NCBI GenBank assembly: GCA_043782425.1
Contig: JAYWAM010000188.1
Location: 1 to 14,566, forward strand
Source of the DNA: JAYWAM01 sp043782425
GTDB lineage: Bacteria; Pseudomonadota; Gammaproteobacteria; Burkholderiales; Usitatibacteraceae
Length of the DNA stretch: 14,566 nucleotides
Direction: 5' to 3'
A program made the position numbers and the translations under genes. A model generated the notes under the pieces. That model did no database searches. It worked only from the letters and a program-made list of their open reading frames with translations, and was not told where the DNA came from. Within the stretch, counting starts at the first letter, position 1. Each line of letters starts with the position of its first letter. Shown piece after piece: positions 7,250 through 14,497 of this stretch.

Positions 7250-7293
7250 AAAAGGCGCTGACAGGAAGTCAGACGCCTATCGCACTAGGCGTC
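7250..7293 (-). promoter_or_regulatory. Attenuator-like pair of exclusive hairpins in the rne leader
   Basis: Reading the rne transcript, GACGCCTA (7293-7286) pairs perfectly with TAGGCGTC (7279-7272). The same GGCGT then TGAC strand can instead pair with GTCAGCGCC (9 pairs, one wobble, one bulged C), and that second hairpin is followed at once by TTTT (7253-7250). This is the layout of an antiterminator and an intrinsic terminator. It lies 46-89 bases before the start codon. The T-run is short, so the terminator would be weak. Confidence 0.4.
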
Positions 7294-7544
7294 GTAGTCC
7301 TGCAAACCTGTCTTGGTGTTGATGACTGAGTTCACGATTGGATTACGTATTGCGGTACGGCCTATGTAGAGCCTGCTTGGGCAATATGCTTAAGCGGGCG
7401 ACTGATCCTCTTTATGCCAACCCTGCCGGGCACTGTAGCGGGGCAGAGCGGAACAACCTTCCGGTAATCTGTGGCGCATAAATCGTTTAGTATCGCTACT
7501 TGATGTGCAACTGCACAAGGTGAGCAAATTTAACCACTCATTTT

Positions 7545-7640
7545 CTGTAGCGCGCGCCACTGGGCCTTTACGCTTTTGCGTGTCGGGCTGGCGCAGGCGG
7601 TAGGTTTGGAAAACCGCGCGGGCCGGTGCAGGCGCTACAG
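7545..7640. repeat. 96-base multi-arm palindromic element
   Basis: The ends CTGTAGCGC (7545-7553) and GCGCTACAG (7632-7640) are perfect 9-bp inverted copies. Inside, arm 1 has GCGCCA (7554-7559) with TGGCGC (7589-7594), topped by ACGC-tttt-GCGT (7570-7581). Arm 2 has GCGGT (7597-7601) with ACCGC (7613-7617), or alternatively GGTTT (7603-7607) with AAACC (7611-7615). The whole folds as a closed junction with two side arms. No flanking target duplication is seen. It could be a small structured RNA or a palindromic repeat unit; I do not recognise the family. Confidence 0.4.
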
Positions 7641-7800
7641 TGATTGAAAGACAACATCCGTGGAACAGGAAAGGCGTCTGCCGTGCTATACCAAGTTTCG
7701 CCATTTTGCTTGCTGCGACGAAATTGCGGACATGCTTTCAAATCAACGAGATGCTAAGTATAGGCTAGCGCGACCCAACTGGCAATCGAAACTGCAACAT

Positions 7801-7839
7801 CAGGTCAGTTCATTTATATACATACAGCAAGACCTGTAT
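7801..7839. promoter_or_regulatory. Overlapping dyads upstream of the small exported-protein gene
   Basis: CAGGTC (7801-7806) is an inverted copy of GACCTG (7831-7836). ATACAG (7822-7827) pairs with CTGTAT (7834-7839) around six bases, sharing the right arm. An AT-rich TTTATATACAT lies between. This could be an operator or promoter region for the genes starting at 7953; no clear -35/-10 pair was found. Confidence 0.25.
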
Positions 7840-7952
7840 CCTGTAGCATGCTCAAAACAGCGGCAACTAACAGTTCGTTGATTTTTTTATTGAGTCTATG
7901 CTGGGCACGTCAGCGCTAAGGGCTTGTTGCAACTTTTGCCGAGTAAGGGGAA

Positions 7953-8471
7953 ATGTCAAAGCACGCACCTCGCGAGCAATCGCGTCATAGAAGTTATTTG
8001 TCTTCCCGTATTCTGGCGGCTCTGGCGCTCTCATGGTCGTCGGCCAAGCGCGCTATTCTCTTTGGCGTGATTGGACTTATTTGCGGCTTTTCCCAAGCCC
8101 AAGGATTGAGGGCTACCACGTCCCCGTCACTGCCGCCTGGTGCGCTTGTAAGAATTGACAGTAACCTTGGTGTCGCTATTTTTCGCAACCCGGATGGAGA
8201 GTACCAAGCGCTTCGTTTAGGTGAGGAGTATCTGAATAAGTCATATCGTCTGGTGCGCATCTATCGTGACCGTGTAGAGTTGGAAAAAATATCGACACCA
8301 GTTGGTTCCCCGCAGCGCTTCTGGCTAAGTTTGAATTCAGAGCGCAGTAGCGGAGATACATTTACTCCTACGCAACAGGTTCTAAACCGGAATCGGACAG
8401 AAGCGCCAGCAGGCGCAGCACGATCACTCGATGCGATAACGGTACCAGTCTTCAGCGGCGCCAATCACTAG
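7953..8471 (+). CDS. Small exported protein with a GspC/PilP-like domain
   Basis: 172 residues. A hydrophobic stretch at about 32-47 (AILFGVIGLICGFSQA), preceded by a long basic N-terminal part, is a signal peptide with a possible cleavage after SQA, or an uncleaved inner-membrane anchor. The mature part (about 62-113) shows a short beta-rich pattern, LGVAIFRNPDGEYQALRLGE followed by YRLVRIYRDRVELEK. It resembles the homology region of type II secretion GspC and pilus PilP proteins (value repeated, Gly-Glu, then hydrophobic-Ile-x-x-Asp-Arg-Val-x-Leu). The tail (130-172) is Thr/Arg/Ala-rich and looks unstructured. AAGGGG lies two bases before the ATG, a close spacing. The giant gene starts 23-29 bases after its stop, so the two probably form an operon. 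The similarity is by eye and the function is unknown; it might assist export or anchoring of the giant protein. Confidence 0.65.
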   Translation: MSKHAPREQSRHRSYLSSRILAALALSWSSAKRAILFGVIGLICGFSQAQGLRATTSPSLPPGALVRIDSNLGVAIFRNPDGEYQALRLGEEYLNKSYRLVRIYRDRVELEKISTPVGSPQRFWLSLNSERSSGDTFTPTQQVLNRNRTEAPAGAARSLDAITVPVFSGANH

Positions 8472-8500
8472 CGATTTTTATTCCACTTTCCACCGTGAAT

Positions 8501-11500
8501 ATGCCTGCTCAACACTGTATTCGACATGCGCCTCAGCCGTATATTTTCTATGCGCTACGAGAATGGCTCGCATTGGTATTGATATTTGCGGGATTGTTTT
8601 ATTCTGCAACCATGCATGCCAGTACCCCTCTCAAGACTGCTGCGCTAAAAGATACGGGCGTCTATTCAGCGCGTTTTGTCAGGGACCAAGGGAACATCGC
8701 AATTATCGAACTTAGCGGTAACTATGACCGTGATCTCCCGGACGGAACGTTTAACCAGGAGCCACGCGCCGTAATTGCACGCGAGTTTTATCGCAGTCAT
8801 CCAGATGCCTATGACATGCTTGTAGTATTCACCGGGTTCCCAGTTGTGACCGGTGAGGCTTTCGCTTTCCATCACAGGGTTAGCAATCAGGTTCACGGCA
8901 TCGGCATCCCGCCACTTGACAGTACGGCAGCCTATGGAAGCAAGGGAAAACTTCTTGGCATGATCGACATGGCGGACCTGGCGCGGCACAAGACCGATTC
9001 GATGAACAAGGGATTTGATTTTAGTCTGCAAACATTCGCACACGAATTCCTGCATCAGTTTGCAGCGTATGTTAAATATCGCAAACCTGATGGCAGCATT
9101 GCAAGTGACTTGTTGGGGCGTGATGGCGCGCATTGGTCCTATTTGCTAGATACAAGCGCATCGGTACTCTATGGCAGTAAGTGGCGCGACAACGGCGATG
9201 GCACATTCACTGCAACGGCCACGATGGACAACTACAGCCCGCTGGACTTGTATTTGATGGGATTGCTCAAAAAAGAAGAAGTGCCGCCTTTTTTCCTTAT
9301 TGACGCACCAGGAATCGATCCTACACAAATTCCGCTTCTTGGCGCCACCGTTCGCGGGACGCGTCGCATGGTCACTATAGACGATATCATTGCGGTAGAA
9401 GGCCCGCGTTTCCCCGATGCGAGCCAATCGCAGAAGGATTTTCGGCTCACATTTATTTATGCCGTGCGTCCTGGGCAAGCCGTCACCGAAGTCGAAATCA
9501 CCGCAATGAATAACATTCGGCAGGCCATTGCCACGCGCTTCAGCGTTTTGACCGGCGGCGTTGGAAATATCAACCTGTTTACCGAACCCATATCGACGCT
9601 CACGCCTGGTGCCCCCCCGGGACTGCCTCCACCGGCGAGTCCACCTGCTACCAATATCAATTTGCAGCAAGGATTGGCGTGGCTCAAGCTGAAGCAGTTG
9701 GCGGACGGTTCCTGGGCAGATACACCGCCTACCGCAATTCGCGATAGCGCAGTTTCTGCACAGGTGCTACAGGATCTAGAGCCGACGTTTTCCGGTCTGT
9801 TACGCGCTTCTCAGTGGATGGACATTGCTAGCGCATCGAGCAATGATTTTGCCGCGCGCAAAATCTCTGCAATGGTACTAGCCAATCGCCTACCCGCCGA
9901 TACACGTGTTGCCGATCTTATCGCAAATCAGAACAGTGATGGCGGCTGGGGAGTGGCGAAGGGATATACCAGCAATCCCCTCGATACAGCGTTAGCTGTA
10001 CAAGCCCTTTTGCGACGTACTAATCCCGTGGATGATATTGTCAATCGAGCGCTGACTTATCTACGTGGAAACCAAAACGCCGATGGCGGCTGGGGTAGTG
10101 TGTCGGGTGGCGTCAGCCGTACCTCAACATCTGCCCAGGTGTCTAGCGTGCTGCAAACGGATACAGGTTCGCAGGCTACAGTTAATAAGGCGAAGCTTTT
10201 TCTGGCTACACGCCAGAATAGCGATGGTGGATTTGGCGATAGTCCAAGTTCGATACACGACACGGCAAATGTCCTGTCATCGCTCATGTCGATGAACGCT
10301 ACGGGCGGAATTCGCATGAGTGATGCTTTGCAATACCTTTCGGTAAACCAGCGCGTCAATGGCAGTTGGTCGGAAAGCGTATATTCCACCGCGCTAGCGC
10401 TAAACGTTCTGGCGCGCGCGAACGCCATGAATTGGGCGGTCACCGGATTTTCCGCCAATCCGGCAAGAACAATGGATGGCGGGAGAGTCACGTTAAACGT
10501 TATCGTCAAAAATACCGGCAACCGTAACGCACCAACTGGAAAACTGCGAATTTATGCTGGGGATCCAGCTTCAGGCACCGCTTCTATCGGGCCGGATGTC
10601 GATATACCGATACTGGTGCCGGGCGCCACAGCGACCGTGGCGATGCAGTGGAACACCTTGGGCAAAGCGGGCGCGACAACCTTATTTGCCGTAATCGATC
10701 CAGACCGCACGCAACAGGAATTGAGCATTGCGGATAACACGGCAACGCTTGCCTATACCGTTGATATTGCGCAAACCGGGGTGGATTTGCTGGTGACGCC
10801 TGCCGATATCCTGGTTACCCCTGCCAACCCCACGCAAATTCCAGCGTCTCTCACCATCTCGGCTTTGTTGACCAATGCCGGCCTGGCAGATACTGCGAAC
10901 GTCAAGGTCACCCTCTGGCAGGGAACGGGCAGCGGACGGCAGCGTATTGCCGATGCCCTGGTCGCCACATTTCCTGGGCGATCCACGCGCACCGTCACCT
11001 TTACTGCCACCCTGACGAGTCCCGGCGCGACTGCCTATGCCATTGAGATTGACCCAGACAATGCAGTAAACGAAAGCGATAAAAGCAATAATGCCGCGCA
11101 GTTCACCGTCTCGACAGAAGCGGGAATTGATCTGGAAGTTCTGGCCGCAGATATCACGCTTGATAAGCTGGCGCCGCGCAATGGTGACGATGTCCTGTTC
11201 AGTGTAAAGCTACGCAATCGCGGCACTGTTGATACTCCCGATTTTGCCGTGCGTTACACCATCGAAACAGCATCCGGGCTGAACGAAATTCTCAGCAACA
11301 CCTTGCACCTCAAGGCGGGTGAGCAGGTTAGCCAGTCGGTTCCTTACCGTACAAGCCAGACGGGCTCGTTCAAGTTCGGTGTTGAACTTGATGCAAAACA
11401 TGTCGTCGCTGAAAATGACAAAACCAATAATACGGCGCAATTGGCCTTTGCTGTCACGTCTGACTCCGGGCCTAGCCTCGCAGTGAATTACAAGGACATT

Positions 11501-14497
11501 ACGCTTGATCCTGCGCCTGCGCTTGAGGGTAGCCCGCTGATAATTTCCGCACTGATCCGAAATCTCGGTAATCAGACTGCGAGCCAGGTTGAAGTCGCTA
11601 TTTATTCTGGTGACCCGGCGCTGGGTGGTACACAAATTGGTGCATTGCAGGTCATCCCCGAAATTTTAGCCGGGGGGGTGCAGAGTGCGGCGCTAACTTG
11701 GGACAAAGTTCCCGATGCCAAAAGCAAACTCATTTTTGTCGTCGTAGACCCGGCGAACAAGATACCCGCGGATATCAATCGCGACGACAATCGCGCCTTC
11801 GTGACGCTTCCAGTGCTGTCGCTTCCCGATCTTGCGTTGACTACCGGTAATCTTAAACTTACGCCAACGCTACCTAAGCCGGGCGAGAACGTAACGCTCG
11901 AGGTGCGTGTAGATAACCTCGGGCAGCAAGCAGCCAGCAATATATTGGCGCGCGTTTTCGATGGTGATCCGCTAGCCGGAGGCGTGCAGGTGGGGGGGGA
12001 TCGTACCATCGCTGCAATTGCACCCAAGGCAAGCGCAACGACCGTTTTCTCCTGGAGTTTCCCTGCCACAGCAGGCGACCGTGTACTCTACGTACAGATT
12101 GATCCGCTACAAACAGTCAACGAGACCAACCGCGCTAACAATACGGCGCAACTCGTAGTCGGTGTGCAATCGGGCGACTTCACCCTCAGCACCCGTTACA
12201 TTTCACCCAATGGCGACGGCATTCTCGATACAGTCGATTTTAGTTTCCGTTTGCAAACGCCAAACACCGTAACGGCGCAAGTGCTCAATACAAATGGCAC
12301 AGTCGTAAGGCGATATTCGGGGCCGGAATTTACCAACGCTGCTGCCGGGCGTTGGACTTGGGACGGGCGCAACGATACCGGCAGCATCGTGCGCGATGAC
12401 GACTATCGGATTCAGTTGGTCGATGGCGTAGGGCAGCTAATCGGTGAAGCGATTGTCACGCTGGACAATAATCGTTCATCGCTACTCGATGCGCTGGGAA
12501 CGCCCTGGGAGAGGATTTCAAATCTCAGTTGCGCGATACCGCAATCAAACGATTTTAGTACACCGCGATTAACAGAAGATGGGTCGCGCGCCTACTTCAT
12601 TCTGAGCTGGCCCACCTATACTAATCCTAACCAGCTCCCGCAAGGGGTATATCGGGTCGATGGTTATGGCGGAGGCTTTCAGCAAGTTATTCCTGGATCT
12701 CAATGGTATTCGGTCTTAGCTTCGCCTGATGGTTCGCGTTTGGCGCTTACCTCCAATCAATCGTTGTGGGTTTCCAACGGCGATGGCGGCGAGTTGCGCC
12801 AAATTGACCTTTCGGCTATCGGCGCCCCTCTGCAAGATGTGAGTACGCTTGCCTTTACTGCGTCAGGAACAGAAATCATAGCGACCGCTGTCGTTGGAGC
12901 CAATTTGCACTTTGAGGCTGTTCCAGTAAATGGCGCAGGTTTGCCACGCATTTTATTTACTACAAGTTCGTTCCCTTCCCAGCCCCAATATTTGCTTTCC
13001 CCGGATAAGCAAAAGTTGCTGGTGAGCGCATTTGATAGTCAGTCACAAACCTCGCGGTATACCTTCGTGGATGTCGCCTCCGGTATCCGCACTGAAGCAA
13101 ATTTAGGAACACCTGACAGATTCTATTGGGCGCCTGATTCGCGCACAATTGCGGTCCTGAACCTAGATCAAAAGAAAATCGACATCTTTGATGTCGCAGG
13201 AACATTGGTACGCGCGATAGTGCTTACCACGCCAGGGGAGTTCAAGGGCATTGATTGGGGTGACGATTCAAGCGAATTTTTTGCCACCACACAAGCCCCG
13301 AACTGGTGCGCCACGAAACCCGAGTGTGCTGTCGATGCGGTGATTCAGCGCTTTGCAGTTGCTTCGGGAGAGTCAAGCGAAGTTTTTCGAGTGTCAGGGC
13401 AGGTGGGTAATGGAGAGGGAGGGTATAGCGGGGTGGCTCTATTGCCAAGGTATATTCCTGGTGCAGGACAGATTCTTGTAAATGTATTAACTTTTGATAA
13501 TCAGCTCGTCTCAGTCTTCTCCTGGAATACCATTTCGACTGAAGCGCCCTACACAACTAAGACGCTGAGCGCGAATTTTGAATCGCTTCTTCATGAAATG
13601 GTTTGGAGCACCAAGGGGTATCTGCACAATCTATACAATGCATACCAATCCTACGCGGGCTTCCGCGATTTTGGCAGATCTTTTTTCTATCTTAATTGGC
13701 AACCTCCAGAGAGTTCGTGCCAACTTCATAGTTCCGACTACCGGGTATTACGTTCACTCGCGAATCTGACGGCAGAACTGGGCATCGTCCGCACTGCAAG
13801 TTCGCTCAAGTTCAAGGGTAGCGCCAGCGACGCGCACTTTGCTCAATACACGCTTGATTACGCCCACGTGGAAACGCCTGCCACCTGGGTTCCGATTGCT
13901 CCGGTCTTTACCACACAGGTTGTGGATAGCGATCTAGGTCAGTGGGCGCCACCGGGCCCTGGGGCATATCTTGTACGCCTCACCGTTGAGGATCTCGCGG
14001 GCAACCGGCGCACAGTAACGCAGCGTGTGCAATGGGGTGCGAATACTGTCATTACTGATCTGTTCCGCTCCCCGGAATATATCTCTCCCAATGGTGATGG
14101 CATACAGGACCAAGCCTTGCTCCATTACCGTGTGCTAGAGCCGGTAAACCTGGAATTCAATATTTACGATAGCTTGGGTAGCCGGGTGCGTACCTTCACA
14201 CGCAATCACCCTGCCGCGTTGGTAGACGTGGTGGTTGAATGGGATGGCCGTGGCGATAGTGGCGCAGTGGTTGCAGACGGCACCTATCGCCTCACCGTTC
14301 TCGATTATGAGTTTGCCATCAAGGTTGATTCAACCTATCCACAGCAAGACCTGAATTTTGTTATCCCGTTATACGATAAGACGGTGTTTCCGGGCATTAT
14401 AAGAAATAATGTTGTTCCGCCCGCACGCTTTGCTACAGAAACAGAAACTAGAATAAGTAAGATTCGTAAGCTTCCGAGCGCTTGCCGACTTTCTTGA
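8501..14497 (+). CDS. Giant exported multidomain protein: HExxH domain, alpha/alpha toroid, CARDB repeats, FlgD-Ig domains and beta-propeller
   Basis: Numbering counts from a GTG at 8495; ATG 8501 is residue 3 and the likelier start. Neither has a Shine-Dalgarno, so coupling to the upstream gene is likely. A signal peptide (hydrophobic 24-38, cleavage after about A42) directs export. Domains in order: metallopeptidase-like domain (about 50-365) with HEFLH at 183-187, H213 as a possible third ligand, and YSPLDLYLMG at 247-256; Pro-rich linker (370-387); prenyltransferase/terpene-cyclase-like helical repeats with DGGWG-type motifs (388-643); five CARDB/Ig-like repeats (about 646-760, 762-873, 877-988, 992-1107, 1110-1225); FlgD-type Ig with SPNGDG (1237-1242); beta-propeller with SPDG-type motifs at 1410, 1502 and 1546; Ig-like domain (about 1765-1855); second FlgD-type Ig with SPNGDG (1864-1869). 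An extracellular or surface protein that binds or cleaves polymers is plausible. No LPXTG, PEP-CTERM or autotransporter end is seen. Confidence 0.85.
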   Translation: MPAQHCIRHAPQPYIFYALREWLALVLIFAGLFYSATMHASTPLKTAALKDTGVYSARFVRDQGNIAIIELSGNYDRDLPDGTFNQEPRAVIAREFYRSHPDAYDMLVVFTGFPVVTGEAFAFHHRVSNQVHGIGIPPLDSTAAYGSKGKLLGMIDMADLARHKTDSMNKGFDFSLQTFAHEFLHQFAAYVKYRKPDGSIASDLLGRDGAHWSYLLDTSASVLYGSKWRDNGDGTFTATATMDNYSPLDLYLMGLLKKEEVPPFFLIDAPGIDPTQIPLLGATVRGTRRMVTIDDIIAVEGPRFPDASQSQKDFRLTFIYAVRPGQAVTEVEITAMNNIRQAIATRFSVLTGGVGNINLFTEPISTLTPGAPPGLPPPASPPATNINLQQGLAWLKLKQLADGSWADTPPTAIRDSAVSAQVLQDLEPTFSGLLRASQWMDIASASSNDFAARKISAMVLANRLPADTRVADLIANQNSDGGWGVAKGYTSNPLDTALAVQALLRRTNPVDDIVNRALTYLRGNQNADGGWGSVSGGVSRTSTSAQVSSVLQTDTGSQATVNKAKLFLATRQNSDGGFGDSPSSIHDTANVLSSLMSMNATGGIRMSDALQYLSVNQRVNGSWSESVYSTALALNVLARANAMNWAVTGFSANPARTMDGGRVTLNVIVKNTGNRNAPTGKLRIYAGDPASGTASIGPDVDIPILVPGATATVAMQWNTLGKAGATTLFAVIDPDRTQQELSIADNTATLAYTVDIAQTGVDLLVTPADILVTPANPTQIPASLTISALLTNAGLADTANVKVTLWQGTGSGRQRIADALVATFPGRSTRTVTFTATLTSPGATAYAIEIDPDNAVNESDKSNNAAQFTVSTEAGIDLEVLAADITLDKLAPRNGDDVLFSVKLRNRGTVDTPDFAVRYTIETASGLNEILSNTLHLKAGEQVSQSVPYRTSQTGSFKFGVELDAKHVVAENDKTNNTAQLAFAVTSDSGPSLAVNYKDITLDPAPALEGSPLIISALIRNLGNQTASQVEVAIYSGDPALGGTQIGALQVIPEILAGGVQSAALTWDKVPDAKSKLIFVVVDPANKIPADINRDDNRAFVTLPVLSLPDLALTTGNLKLTPTLPKPGENVTLEVRVDNLGQQAASNILARVFDGDPLAGGVQVGGDRTIAAIAPKASATTVFSWSFPATAGDRVLYVQIDPLQTVNETNRANNTAQLVVGVQSGDFTLSTRYISPNGDGILDTVDFSFRLQTPNTVTAQVLNTNGTVVRRYSGPEFTNAAAGRWTWDGRNDTGSIVRDDDYRIQLVDGVGQLIGEAIVTLDNNRSSLLDALGTPWERISNLSCAIPQSNDFSTPRLTEDGSRAYFILSWPTYTNPNQLPQGVYRVDGYGGGFQQVIPGSQWYSVLASPDGSRLALTSNQSLWVSNGDGGELRQIDLSAIGAPLQDVSTLAFTASGTEIIATAVVGANLHFEAVPVNGAGLPRILFTTSSFPSQPQYLLSPDKQKLLVSAFDSQSQTSRYTFVDVASGIRTEANLGTPDRFYWAPDSRTIAVLNLDQKKIDIFDVAGTLVRAIVLTTPGEFKGIDWGDDSSEFFATTQAPNWCATKPECAVDAVIQRFAVASGESSEVFRVSGQVGNGEGGYSGVALLPRYIPGAGQILVNVLTFDNQLVSVFSWNTISTEAPYTTKTLSANFESLLHEMVWSTKGYLHNLYNAYQSYAGFRDFGRSFFYLNWQPPESSCQLHSSDYRVLRSLANLTAELGIVRTASSLKFKGSASDAHFAQYTLDYAHVETPATWVPIAPVFTTQVVDSDLGQWAPPGPGAYLVRLTVEDLAGNRRTVTQRVQWGANTVITDLFRSPEYISPNGDGIQDQALLHYRVLEPVNLEFNIYDSLGSRVRTFTRNHPAALVDVVVEWDGRGDSGAVVADGTYRLTVLDYEFAIKVDSTYPQQDLNFVIPLYDKTVFPGIIRNNVVPPARFATETETRISKIRKLPSACRLS
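9612..9618 (+). repeat. C7 homopolymer in the giant gene
   Basis: Seven consecutive C bases in the Pro-rich linker after the metallopeptidase-like domain. A slip of one base would stop translation before the toroid and leave a free N-terminal domain. Confidence 0.8.
11672..11678 (+). repeat. G7 homopolymer in the giant gene
   Basis: Seven consecutive G bases within the fourth CARDB repeat (Ala-Gly-Gly-Val). Slippage would truncate the protein there. Confidence 0.8.
11992..11999 (+). repeat. G8 homopolymer in the giant gene
   Basis: Eight consecutive G bases encoding Val-Gly-Gly-Asp in the fifth CARDB repeat. It is the longest of the three tracts. Length change by one or two would remove the propeller and C-terminal Ig domains. 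Confidence 0.85.

Larger units (their letters stand above)
7205..7952. other. Gene-free region between rne and the exported-protein locus
   Basis: I find no convincing gene here. A minus-strand open frame at 7390-7704 (104 codons) and a plus-strand one at 7660-7881 (73 codons, GTG start) lack a Shine-Dalgarno, recognisable motifs and typical composition. The region holds the rne leader (about 7205-7300), a dyad GTGCA-AC-TGCAC (7505-7516), a multi-arm palindrome (7545-7640), two overlapping dyads (7801-7839), and a T7 run (7882-7888) after a weak CAAC/GTTG stem (7864-7880). Confidence 0.6.

Noticed and set aside
7545..7640. Integron attC site or tRNA-like gene
   Set aside because: The palindrome lacks the GTTRRRY/RYYYAAC ends of attC, and lacks the T-loop GTTCRA and CCA end of a tRNA.
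7390..7704. Minus-strand 104-codon open frame upstream of rne
   Set aside because: No recognisable domain and no Shine-Dalgarno, and it spans the multi-arm palindrome. A short unknown gene cannot be fully excluded.
7660..7881. Plus-strand 73-codon open frame starting with GTG
   Set aside because: No ribosome-binding site or motifs, and it ends inside the T-rich segment. It looks like chance.
7864..7888. Intrinsic terminator before the small exported-protein gene
   Set aside because: The T7 run is real, but the stem has only four outer and two inner A/T-rich pairs with a mismatch, which is too weak to call.
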